Shown here: positions 1 through 5,155 of the stretch, one piece after another
Numbering within the stretch: position 1 is the first letter of the stretch
Layout of the letters: the number at the start of each line of letters is the position of its first letter
Assembly (NCBI GenBank): GCA_013362835.1
Contig: JABFVJ010000128.1
Span: forward strand, 1 to 5,155
Direction of reading: 5' to 3'
DNA length: 5,155 nucleotides
From: Nonomuraea sp.
Lineage (GTDB): Bacteria; Actinomycetota; Actinomycetes; Streptosporangiales; Streptosporangiaceae
The notes under the pieces: model-generated
Seen by the model: the letters and a program-made list of their open reading frames with translations, nothing else
Told to the model about the DNA's origin: nothing
Databases searched by the model: none
Program-made: the position numbers and the translations under genes

Positions 1-475
1 GGCGGCCGGCGGGGTGGGCGGCGCGGTGGTGCCGCTGCTGGCGGCACGCGACGTGCACGTGCTGGCCACCGCGATCCCGGAGGACGACGACTACCTGCGC
101 GCCTTGGGGGCCTCGGAGACGATCGACCACCACTCGTCCGACGTGGCCGCCGAGACCCTGCGCCGCCATCCGGACGGCGTCGACGCGCTGCTCAACCTGG
201 CCCTTCCCGGAGCGGCCCTGCCCGCCCTCGCCCACGTCGTACGCCCGGGAGGCCGCCTGCTGAACATCGCCTTCCCCAGCCCCGATCCGTCCACCGGCTT
301 CGAGACGCTCTACACCCTCGCCCGGCCCGGCGACCTCGACGAGGTGGCCGCCCTCGCCGTGGCCGGCGTGCTCCCCTCCACCGTCTCCCGCCGCTACCCG
401 CTGGCCGAGGCCGCGCGGGCGTACCGGGACCTGGTGCACGGGCACGTACGGGGGAAGCTGGTCGTCACCGGATGA
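1..475 (+). CDS. NAD(P)H quinone oxidoreductase / zinc-type alcohol dehydrogenase (MDR superfamily), 3' part only
   Basis: This is the C-terminal ~157 residues of a medium-chain dehydrogenase/reductase, probably of the quinone-oxidoreductase (zeta-crystallin-like) branch, which reduces quinones or enones in the cytoplasm with NAD(P)H. The reading frame is open from base 2 and begins inside the Rossmann nucleotide-binding motif (AAGGVGGAVV). Family-typical segments follow: a second strand (VHVLATA), a 'LGASETIDHH' stretch like the usual LGADxVIDY, a 'VRPGGRLLNIA' strand-loop, and the C-terminal 'LAEAARAYRDLVHGHVRGKL' that closes most members of the family. The GTG at base 14 lies inside the nucleotide-binding motif, so it is not a real start; the N-terminal catalytic GroES-like domain (usually ~150 residues) lies off the left edge. 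The gene ends with TGA at 473-475, 11 bp inside the convergent neighbour. The exact substrate, and whether it binds zinc, cannot be judged because the catalytic domain is missing. Confidence 0.9.
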   Translation, partial: AAGGVGGAVVPLLAARDVHVLATAIPEDDDYLRALGASETIDHHSSDVAAETLRRHPDGVDALLNLALPGAALPALAHVVRPGGRLLNIAFPSPDPSTGFETLYTLARPGDLDEVAALAVAGVLPSTVSRRYPLAEAARAYRDLVHGHVRGKLVVTG

Positions 476-1433
476 CGGCGGGAGAGCTCGCGTCGCGGAT
501 CAGCGGGCGCGGCGGCCCGCCGTCGATCCCGGCCGCCCACACGTCGCCGTCCTTGGCGTAGAGCACGGTCGTGTCGTCCAGCCAGGCGGCCTGGTCGTCG
601 ACGCTGGCCCGCTCCCCCAGCGGACGTTCCCGCATCGTCGCCAGGTCCAGCACGTGCAGCCGCCACGGCCCCGGGGAGACCCGCTTCTTGAACACCAGCC
701 GTGTGCCGTCCGGCGACAGCGAAGGGCATTCGGCGTTCTCCCTGAGCGCGCGGGCGCGCCAGGCCGCGAAGTCGCCCTCCACCAGGTACGTCTTCCCCTT
801 CGTCGCGACGGTCGCGTAGAAGCGGTTGTCGTCGGCGGCGAAGGTGACGCCCCAGTAGTTCACGTCGGCCGAGTGGTAGCGCTGGCCGCCGAGGTAGAGC
901 GGGATGTCCTCCATGTTGGTGACGAGGTAGCCGGTGCGGGTGTCGAGGATGCCGGTCCAGGTGGAGAAGCCGCCGCTGCTGTAGGAGTCGCCGGTGACGA
1001 ACACCGTCCAGGAGGCCATCCGGCCGCTGGCGGACACGCGGGCGCGGCTGGGGATCCCGGCGAGGTTGACGCGGCGGGTCTCCTTCAGCGTCCGGTCGAG
1101 GAGGAGCGCCTGGGTGGTGGGCAGCGGGCCGGGCCGGGTGACCAGGCACAGGGTGGTGCCGTTCGCGGTGTGGAAGCGGTCGCACGCCCTGGAGCTGACC
1201 TTCGGGACCGCACCCGGGCCTGTGCCGGGCGTGCCGGCGGGACCAGAGGCGGGTACAGAGGCGATCCGGCCGCCGCTGCGCACCAGCACCCGGCCCGGCT
1301 CGGCGGTGTCGAACCCGGCGTCGAATCCGGCGGCGGGCCCGGCCGGGCGCGAGGAGGCGGCCCAGGTGGCGTAGGCGGTCGCGCCCCCGGCCAGCACGAC
1401 CACCGCCGCGACGAGGACGAGCAGCCTTCTCAC
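465..1433 (-). CDS. Membrane-anchored TolB-like (PD40/WD40-like) beta-propeller protein
   Basis: A 322-residue protein of unproven function. Residues 1-24 form an uncleaved anchor or signal segment (MRRLLVLVAAVVVLAGG...), followed by a flexible Ala/Pro/Gly stretch to about residue 47 containing a short GFDAGFD repeat. The rest reads as a beta-propeller: blade-like segments occur near residues 130-145 (RVSASGRMASW), 193-209 (YWGVTFAADDNRFYA), 235-251 (ECPSLSPDGTRLVFKKR, the classic PD40 'SPDGxxLvF' signature) and 281-306 (AAWLDDTTVLYAKDGDVWA). Cys84 and Cys96 could form a disulfide outside the membrane. Start choice: a GTG at 1445 is in frame, but GGAGGT at 1443-1438 sits 4 nt before the GTG at 1433 and would lie inside the coding region if 1445 were used, so 1433 is preferred (326 residues if 1445). 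The gene is 31 nt after the MFS gene and probably co-transcribed with it. Its TGA (467-465) lies within the convergent dehydrogenase gene. The fold is fairly sure, the function unknown. Confidence 0.8.
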   Translation of the reverse strand: MRRLLVLVAAVVVLAGGATAYATWAASSRPAGPAAGFDAGFDTAEPGRVLVRSGGRIASVPASGPAGTPGTGPGAVPKVSSRACDRFHTANGTTLCLVTRPGPLPTTQALLLDRTLKETRRVNLAGIPSRARVSASGRMASWTVFVTGDSYSSGGFSTWTGILDTRTGYLVTNMEDIPLYLGGQRYHSADVNYWGVTFAADDNRFYATVATKGKTYLVEGDFAAWRARALRENAECPSLSPDGTRLVFKKRVSPGPWRLHVLDLATMRERPLGERASVDDQAAWLDDTTVLYAKDGDVWAAGIDGGPPRPLIRDASSPAVIR

Positions 1434-1437
1434 AGTG

Positions 1438-1443
1438 ACCTCC
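1438..1443 (-). promoter_or_regulatory. Ribosome binding site of the propeller gene (decides the start)
   Basis: Minus-strand GGAGGT, a near-perfect Shine-Dalgarno, lies 4 nt before the GTG at 1433. It favours this start over the in-frame GTG at 1445, which has only a weak GAGG-type purine run upstream. Confidence 0.7.
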
Positions 1444-1464
1444 ACGGGCTCTGGGTCCTCTGGC

Positions 1465-2637
1465 TCATCGCAGCGTCCTCCAGGCGATCACGGCCGCCGC
1501 GGCGAGGCCGGTGGACATCACCGCCAGGGCGGGCGTCTCGCCCGTCCCCGCCCACAGCACTCCGAACAGGACGGACGACGCCATCCGGGCCGTCGCCTGA
1601 CCGGTCTGGAGCAGCGCCAGGCCGCCCGCCCGCGCGCTCGCGGGCAGCATCGGCCCGGCCAGCGCCATGAGAACGCCGTCGGTGGCGGCATAGAAGAGCC
1701 CGTGCAGCAGCAGCGCGGGCACCAGCCACGCCGGGCCCATCAGCACCAGGTAGACCGCGAGCAGGGCCGCGTGCCCGGCGACGAACACCGGGGCCCGGCC
1801 GAACCGGTCGGACAGCCTGCCGAGCGGCACCGCGAGCAGGAGGTAGGCGGCTGCCGTCCCGAGCGGCAGCAGCGGGAACAGTTCGGGGGCGATCGTCAGC
1901 CGCCGCTGCAGCACCAGGTAGACGAACGAGTCGCTGACCGTCACCAGGCCGAGCGCGACCGCCGCCAGGCAGGCCCGGCGGAACCCGGCCTCCTTCATGA
2001 CGGCCGCGCGCAGCCGCACGCGGGCGGTCAGCGGGCCGCGCCGGTCCCGTACGTACAGAACGAGGAGCACCACGCCCAGCGCGGCGACGCACGCGCTCGT
2101 CACGAACACCGCGTCGTAGGCGCCCGCCGTCACCGTCAGCACCGCGAACGCGGCCAGCGGCCCGAGGAAGGCGCCGACGGTGTCCATCGCCCGGTGCACC
2201 CCGAACGCGCCGCCGAGCCGTTCGGGCGGGGCGCTCAGGGTGATCAGCGCGTCCCTAGGCGCGGTGCGCAGGCCCTTGCCGGTACGGTCGGCGGCCAGCA
2301 CCAGCCCGATCGCCGCCACCGACCCGCCCGCCGCGAGCAGGCCCAGCTTGCAGGCGGCGGAGAGCCCGTAGCCGAGCCCGGCCACCAGCTTGCGCCGGTC
2401 CCAGCGGTCGGCGGCGTGCCCGCCGGCCACCCTGACCAGCGCGGTGACGCCGAAGTAGAGCCCGTCCAGCACGCCGAACTGCACCAGGCTGAGGCCCAGC
2501 GCGCCCACCAGGTACAGCGGCAGCACCGCCGTGACCATCTCCGACGAGACGTCCGTGACCAGGCTGACCAGGCCGAGCGCCACCACGTTGGCGGGCACCG
2601 CCCTGGTCAGCCGGGTGCCGAGCAGCGAGATGTACAT
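1465..2637 (-). CDS. Major facilitator superfamily (MFS) transporter
   Basis: A 390-residue polytopic inner-membrane protein, the usual MFS length, with about 12 hydrophobic helices in two halves. Signatures: 'LVSLVTDVSSEM' in helix 1 (residues 23-34) and 'GKGLRTAPRDALI' (120-132) followed by 'GGAFGVHRAMDTVGAFLGP' (142-160), both typical of the MFS branch whose members carry S-L-x-T-D-x-S-S-E-M and GKGxRxxPRDALI. Motif A-like loops are 'GGHAADRWDRRK' (72-83) and 'GRLSDRFGRAP' (273-283), one per half. A cytoplasmic linker rich in Arg lies near 197-221. The ATG at 2637 directly follows the upstream gene's TAG (TAGATG) with no visible Shine-Dalgarno, so translation probably depends on the upstream gene through termination-reinitiation. 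The substrate cannot be told; drug, sugar or metabolite export are all possible. It sits between a secreted phosphatase and an envelope propeller protein in one apparent operon. Confidence 0.92.
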   Translation of the reverse strand: MYISLLGTRLTRAVPANVVALGLVSLVTDVSSEMVTAVLPLYLVGALGLSLVQFGVLDGLYFGVTALVRVAGGHAADRWDRRKLVAGLGYGLSAACKLGLLAAGGSVAAIGLVLAADRTGKGLRTAPRDALITLSAPPERLGGAFGVHRAMDTVGAFLGPLAAFAVLTVTAGAYDAVFVTSACVAALGVVLLVLYVRDRRGPLTARVRLRAAVMKEAGFRRACLAAVALGLVTVSDSFVYLVLQRRLTIAPELFPLLPLGTAAAYLLLAVPLGRLSDRFGRAPVFVAGHAALLAVYLVLMGPAWLVPALLLHGLFYAATDGVLMALAGPMLPASARAGGLALLQTGQATARMASSVLFGVLWAGTGETPALAVMSTGLAAAAVIAWRTLR

Positions 2638-3945
2638 CTAGTGGCAGGAGTAGGTCGGGCTGCTGTCCTTGACCGAGCCGTCGGTCCCGATCAGCTGCCA
2701 GCCGAACGTGTTCGCCGTGAAGGTCAGCTTGAGCACCCCGAAGGTGCCGCTGAGCCGCTTCTGGCTGTTGGGCTGCACGTTCTCGATCTGGTACGGCGAG
2801 GCGCCGCCCATGCCGCCGAGCACCTCGACGATGCCGGTGGCGGCGTCGGCCTGGGCGCTCGGGTTCTGCGGGCCGAACCGCTCGTAGTGGTGGTCGTGCC
2901 CGTTCAGCACCAGCTCGGCGCCGGCCGCGTACAGGGCCTGCCAGACGGGCCTGGAGACGGGGTCGTTGCCGTGCTCGCCGGAGCTGAACAGCGGGTGGTG
3001 CCAGTACGCGGCCACGCACGGCCTGGTGGTGGCGGCGAGGTCGTTCTTGAGCCAGGTGAGCTGGGCGGACTGGTCGAAGTGGTTGGAGTCGAGCGCGACG
3101 AAGTGCCAGTTGCCCCGGTCGTAGCTGTAGTAGCTCTTGCCCTGGGGGTAGGCGATGGCGCCGAAGTACGACTTGTACCCGGCTTCCGAGCCGGCCGGGT
3201 CGTAGGTCTCGTGGTTGCCGGGGACGGGGTGGGTCCTGGCCTTGAACCTGCCCCACGTCTTGTCGTAGTAGTTGCGGAAGTCGGACAGGCGGGCGTCGTC
3301 GTACTGGTTGTCGCCCATGGTGATGACGAACTCGGGGTTCATGGCCTCGACCAGCGCGGCGGTCTTCGGGTGCGCGCACGAGCTCGAACTCGCGGCGCAC
3401 TGCTCGGCGATGTCACCGGCGGCGGCCACCGTGAACGTGTCGCCGGGCGGGTCGGTCGGCGTGCCGCCGGCGCCGTAGACCTGCATCTCCCACAGGGAGT
3501 AGCCGTACTCGGTGCCGCGGGCGGTGCCGTACATGCGGACGTAGCGGCCGGTGGCGGTCAGGGTCAGGTCGTCGGTCCCGCCGTCGCCGGTGGTGGTCGA
3601 GTGGACGTCGGTCCAGGCGGAGCCGTCGGAGGAGGTCTGGATCTTGTACGACTCGGCGTACGCGACCTCCCAGGTGAGCTTCACCCGGCTGATCTGCTGA
3701 ACGGCGCCGAGGTCGACCCGCAGCCATTCGGGGTCGTGGCCCTCGGCCGAGGCCCAGCGGGTGGCGCCGAGGTCGCCGTCGAAGGCGTTCGCGGCGGCGT
3801 AGGAGGTGCCTTCCTTGGACGAGGAGGAGGCGGGCTTGCCCTGCGACAGCAGGGTCTCGGCGGTGCCGGCCGAGGCGGTGGCGGCCACGAGCAGGCCCGC
3901 CACCAGCCCGAGCACGGCCACGATGGCCCAACGGACTCTGGACAT
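2638..3945 (-). CDS. Secreted metallophosphatase with N-terminal F5/8 type C (CBM32-like) domain
   Basis: A 435-residue exported phosphatase. Residues 1-26 are a Sec-type signal peptide (basic MSRVR, hydrophobic core, likely cleavage at ASA|GT). Residues ~30-158 form a discoidin/F5/8 type C galactose-binding-like domain ('AANAFDGDLGATRWAS', 'WLRVDLG', 'RYVRMYGTARGTEYGYSLWE', ending 'MQVYG'), which in related proteins binds cell-wall or environmental glycans. A Gly/Thr/Pro linker (159-169) leads to a calcineurin-like phosphoesterase domain (170-435) with metal-binding motifs in order: GDIA (177-180), GDNQY (211-215), GNHE (243-246), YWHHP (314-318) and GHDHHYER (349-356). GDxxY, GNHE and GHxH..YER match the purple acid phosphatase pattern, with Tyr215 at the Fe-ligand position. 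Four Cys (183, 190, 310, 434) suit an extracellular protein. The ATG at 3945 is chosen because AGGAG lies 7 nt upstream and the signal peptide starts there; an in-frame ATG at 3975 has no such site. It is first in the operon, behind the promoter at 4057-4085. It probably hydrolyses phosphomonoesters or diesters; the exact substrate is unknown. Confidence 0.93.
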   Translation of the reverse strand: MSRVRWAIVAVLGLVAGLLVAATASAGTAETLLSQGKPASSSSKEGTSYAAANAFDGDLGATRWASAEGHDPEWLRVDLGAVQQISRVKLTWEVAYAESYKIQTSSDGSAWTDVHSTTTGDGGTDDLTLTATGRYVRMYGTARGTEYGYSLWEMQVYGAGGTPTDPPGDTFTVAAAGDIAEQCAASSSSCAHPKTAALVEAMNPEFVITMGDNQYDDARLSDFRNYYDKTWGRFKARTHPVPGNHETYDPAGSEAGYKSYFGAIAYPQGKSYYSYDRGNWHFVALDSNHFDQSAQLTWLKNDLAATTRPCVAAYWHHPLFSSGEHGNDPVSRPVWQALYAAGAELVLNGHDHHYERFGPQNPSAQADAATGIVEVLGGMGGASPYQIENVQPNSQKRLSGTFGVLKLTFTANTFGWQLIGTDGSVKDSSPTYSCH

Positions 3946-3952
3946 GACGAAT

Positions 3953-3957
3953 CTCCT
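3953..3957 (-). promoter_or_regulatory. Ribosome binding site of the phosphatase gene (decides the start)
   Basis: AGGAG on the minus strand, 7 nt before the ATG at 3945. Its spacing supports that start over the ATG at 3975, which would place this site inside the coding region. Confidence 0.75.
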
Positions 3958-4056
3958 GGGGGGTGATCGGAGCATGGTCCCGTCAGCGGCCGGGGCAGGA
4001 GAGGTTCGCTGAGCGCGTCACGTCCGTGAGGACGCCGCGCCGAGCCGCTTACCCGG

Positions 4057-4085
4057 ATCGTGGACCAGCGGGTGAAGGACGTCAA
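4057..4085 (-). promoter_or_regulatory. Putative sigma-70-type (HrdB-like) promoter for the phosphatase operon
   Basis: On the minus strand, TTGACG (4085-4080; 5 of 6 to TTGACA) is followed after 17 nt by CACGAT (4062-4057), which fits the loose actinomycete -10 pattern (TAGRAT-like) at four of six bases. Transcription would begin near 4050, giving a leader of about 100 nt before the phosphatase ATG. The -35 box is good and the -10 box mediocre, as expected for a regulated promoter. Start site and sigma factor are inferred, not shown. Confidence 0.5.
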
Positions 4086-4089
4086 GATA

Positions 4090-4108
4090 GTTAGGAAGGT
4101 TTCTTAAC
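4090..4108. promoter_or_regulatory. 19-bp palindrome, probable operator next to the promoter
   Basis: The sequence GTTAGGAAGGTTTCTTAAC has two 8-bp arms (GTTAGGAA / TTCTTAAC) matching at 7 of 8 positions around a 3-bp centre. It stands out as an AT-rich island in very GC-rich DNA. It ends 4 bp upstream of the -35 box, centred about 50 bp before the inferred start site, a usual position for a dimeric activator and also compatible with a repressor. I recall similar TTAGGAA...TTCCTAA palindromes before secreted carbohydrate-active genes of actinomycetes, but cannot verify this or name the regulator. No regulator gene is in the window. Confidence 0.55.
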
Positions 4109-4130
4109 ACGCCACCTGGCGTTCATCTCC

Positions 4131-4159
4131 GGGCGGCTCCGGGCATGCCGAAGCCGCCC
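4131..4159 (-). terminator. Hairpin, probable terminator of the beta-helix gene
   Basis: GGGCGGCT (4131-4138) pairs perfectly with AGCCGCCC (4152-4159). After one mismatch, an inner CGG/CCG (4140-4142 / 4148-4150) closes a 5-nt loop, so the stem is 8+3 bp and nearly all G-C. It begins 17 nt past the beta-helix gene's stop codon and lies before the next promoter. There is no U-tract, as is common for actinomycete terminators. A smaller alternative hairpin (CCCC/GGGG, 4157-4170) partly overlaps it. Confidence 0.55.
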
Positions 4160-4176
4160 CTCTCGCGGGGTCGCGC

Positions 4177-5155
4177 TCAGCCCTGCGTCACCGGCACGTT
4201 GGTCAGGCCGCGGGTGGCGTTGGTGACGGTGTTCGAGGAGTGGACGACGTTGGGGCTGGCCGCGCACTTCGAGGTCGACGTGATCTTGATGGCGTACGCG
4301 CCGGTCCCGCCGAGGTCGGAGCGGTTGTTCCGCCAGACGTTGCCGCAGCCGTTGAGGAAGGACGGGGTCGTGGCGGGGTTGTGCGTCTCGTAGCCGTTGG
4401 CGAACGTGCCGGGCGGGGCGAACGTGCCGGTGTTGCCGTCGATCGTGTAGCCGATGCCCTTGACGTCCAGCCACGAGTCGGCCGAGTTCTGGCCGCTGAC
4501 GCCGGTGCCGTCGAAGGTGTTGCCCCGGATCAGCCCGCCGGTGGTGCCCTCCTTGACGTCGATCAGCTCGGCGGTGACGTACGGGCCGATCCTGTTGCCC
4601 AGCACCTGGACGCGGTCCGACCGGTCCACGCCGCCGGTGTTGCCGTGGCAGCCCCAGTTGGAGCCGGCCGAGCCGAGGTAGACCCCTTCGCCGTAACCGG
4701 GCTGGACGAGCCCGGTGTGCGTGATCCGCGAGTTCCGGATGACGCCGTCGGACGAGCTGCGCCGGAAGTGCACGCCCTCGTCGTCGGTGTGGTGGACGTA
4801 CACGCCGTCGATCACCACGTGGTGGGAGTCGTCCAGCACGATGCCCTTCTTGGAGTCCTTGACCGTGAACCCGGTGAGGTTCCAGTACGGCGCGCCCGAC
4901 AGCCAGAGCCCGTACCCGGAGTCCCATCCGCCGACCGGCGCCGGGCAGGACGGCGCGGTCCCCGAGGGGCCGTCGTTGACCAGGACGGCGTCCGCCGGCC
5001 CTGTCAGCGTGATGGGCGCGGCGGCCGTCCCCGGGCGCCGGACGACGAAGGCGCCGTGGTACTCGCCGGGGGCGAGCCTGATGGTCTGGCCGGGGGCCGC
5101 GCCGGCCAGAGCGCCGATCAGCTGGGCCGGGGTGGAGACGTCCACGGTCGTGTCG
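4177..5155 (-). CDS. Right-handed parallel beta-helix protein (pectate/chondroitin lyase-like), N-terminus off the window
   Basis: A probable secreted polysaccharide-active or polysaccharide-binding protein; 325 complete codons are visible. The frame stays open through the right edge (a GTG at 5145 is preceded in frame by Asp-Thr-Thr), and the visible beginning ('VDVSTPAQLIGALAGAAPGQ') looks like the start of a mature beta-helix domain, so a signal peptide and true start are probably upstream. Numbering from the GTG at 5145, PbH1-type coils recur: 'NLTGFTVKDSKKGIVLDDS' (89-107), 'VVIDGVYVHHTDDEGVHF' (110-127), 'GVIRNSRITHTG' (134-145), 'VQVLGNRIGP' (179-188), 'GLIRGNTFDGTG' (204-215) and 'YTIDGNTGTF' (233-242), with Asn/Gly turns. 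'ELIDVK' (193-198) recalls the E-x-I-x-x-K of PL6 lyases. Cysteines 67, 166, 267 and 294 could form disulfides. The stop is TGA at 4179-4177, followed by a hairpin. The fold is sure; lyase activity and substrate are not. Confidence 0.87.
   Translation of the reverse strand, partial: DTTVDVSTPAQLIGALAGAAPGQTIRLAPGEYHGAFVVRRPGTAAAPITLTGPADAVLVNDGPSGTAPSCPAPVGGWDSGYGLWLSGAPYWNLTGFTVKDSKKGIVLDDSHHVVIDGVYVHHTDDEGVHFRRSSSDGVIRNSRITHTGLVQPGYGEGVYLGSAGSNWGCHGNTGGVDRSDRVQVLGNRIGPYVTAELIDVKEGTTGGLIRGNTFDGTGVSGQNSADSWLDVKGIGYTIDGNTGTFAPPGTFANGYETHNPATTPSFLNGCGNVWRNNRSDLGGTGAYAIKITSTSKCAASPNVVHSSNTVTNATRGLTNVPVTQG

Noticed and set aside
1310..1335. Short direct repeat coding GFDAGFD in the propeller protein's linker
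   Set aside because: Two 3-4 residue units in a low-complexity linker; no sign of a functional repeat array or recombination site.
654..1670. Plus-strand open frame across the propeller gene and the transporter 3' end
   Set aside because: Translation is low-complexity Gly/Ala/Arg-rich; the minus-strand frames carry the PD40 and MFS signatures.
1435..3966. Very long plus-strand open frame (~843 codons) antisense to the transporter and phosphatase genes
   Set aside because: Its translation is low-complexity (Gly/Arg/Gln/Val/His-rich) with no domain pattern, and it mirrors the codon bias of two well-supported minus-strand genes. It is a high-GC shadow frame.
3946..3975. N-terminal extension of the phosphatase to the ATG at 3975
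   Set aside because: It would add MLRSPPRRFV before a complete signal peptide and put the AGGAG ribosome site within the coding region; no ribosome site precedes 3975.
4090..4108. The palindrome read as an intrinsic terminator of the beta-helix gene
   Set aside because: On the minus strand the stem is short with an A-C mismatch and has no U-tract. Its position right before a -35 box and its symmetry at DNA level fit an operator better; the hairpin at 4131-4159 is the better terminator.
4091..4927. Minus-strand open frame overlapping the beta-helix gene in another frame
   Set aside because: Arg/Gly/His-rich translation without domain character; the overlapping beta-helix frame has clear repeats and cysteines. 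Its 3' extension into the intergenic hairpin is incidental.

Overview
This is a high-GC window (roughly 70% by eye) with GTG starts, strong third-position GC bias and tightly packed genes. That pattern, the secreted carbohydrate-associated proteins and the F5/8-type-C + phosphatase architecture suggest an actinomycete chromosome (Streptosporangiales or Streptomyces-like). The genus cannot be fixed from the sequence alone. The window holds parts or all of five genes and no RNA gene, CRISPR array, transposase or prophage gene that I can see.

Layout. (i) Bases 1-475, plus strand: the 3' end of a medium-chain dehydrogenase/quinone-oxidoreductase gene, entering from the left edge. (ii) Bases 465-3945, minus strand: a three-gene cluster transcribed leftwards. 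In transcription order it is a secreted two-domain protein (galactose-binding-like F5/8 type C domain + calcineurin-like/purple-acid-phosphatase-like metallophosphatase), an MFS transporter whose ATG directly abuts the phosphatase stop codon (TAGATG), and a membrane-anchored TolB-like beta-propeller protein 31 nt further on. The last gene runs 11 bp tail-to-tail into the dehydrogenase gene. (iii) Bases 3946-4176: the only sizeable intergenic region (231 bp). It carries a plausible minus-strand promoter, a 19-bp palindrome just upstream of its -35 box, and a strong hairpin that probably ends the upstream gene. (iv) Bases 4177 to the right edge, minus strand: a right-handed parallel beta-helix (pectate/chondroitin-lyase-like) protein, truncated at its N-terminus by the window edge.

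How they may work together: the phosphatase and beta-helix protein look extracellular and polysaccharide-associated, and a palindromic operator-like element controls the phosphatase-led operon. A reasonable inference is a small nutrient-scavenging locus: a surface-targeted phosphatase that may release phosphate or phosphorylated sugars, a transporter, and an envelope propeller protein. The transporter substrate and the propeller's role cannot be read from sequence. I see no clear evidence of a wholly new system. The most interesting items are the palindrome/promoter arrangement, the phosphatase's variant first metal motif, and the PL6-like residue pattern in the beta-helix protein.
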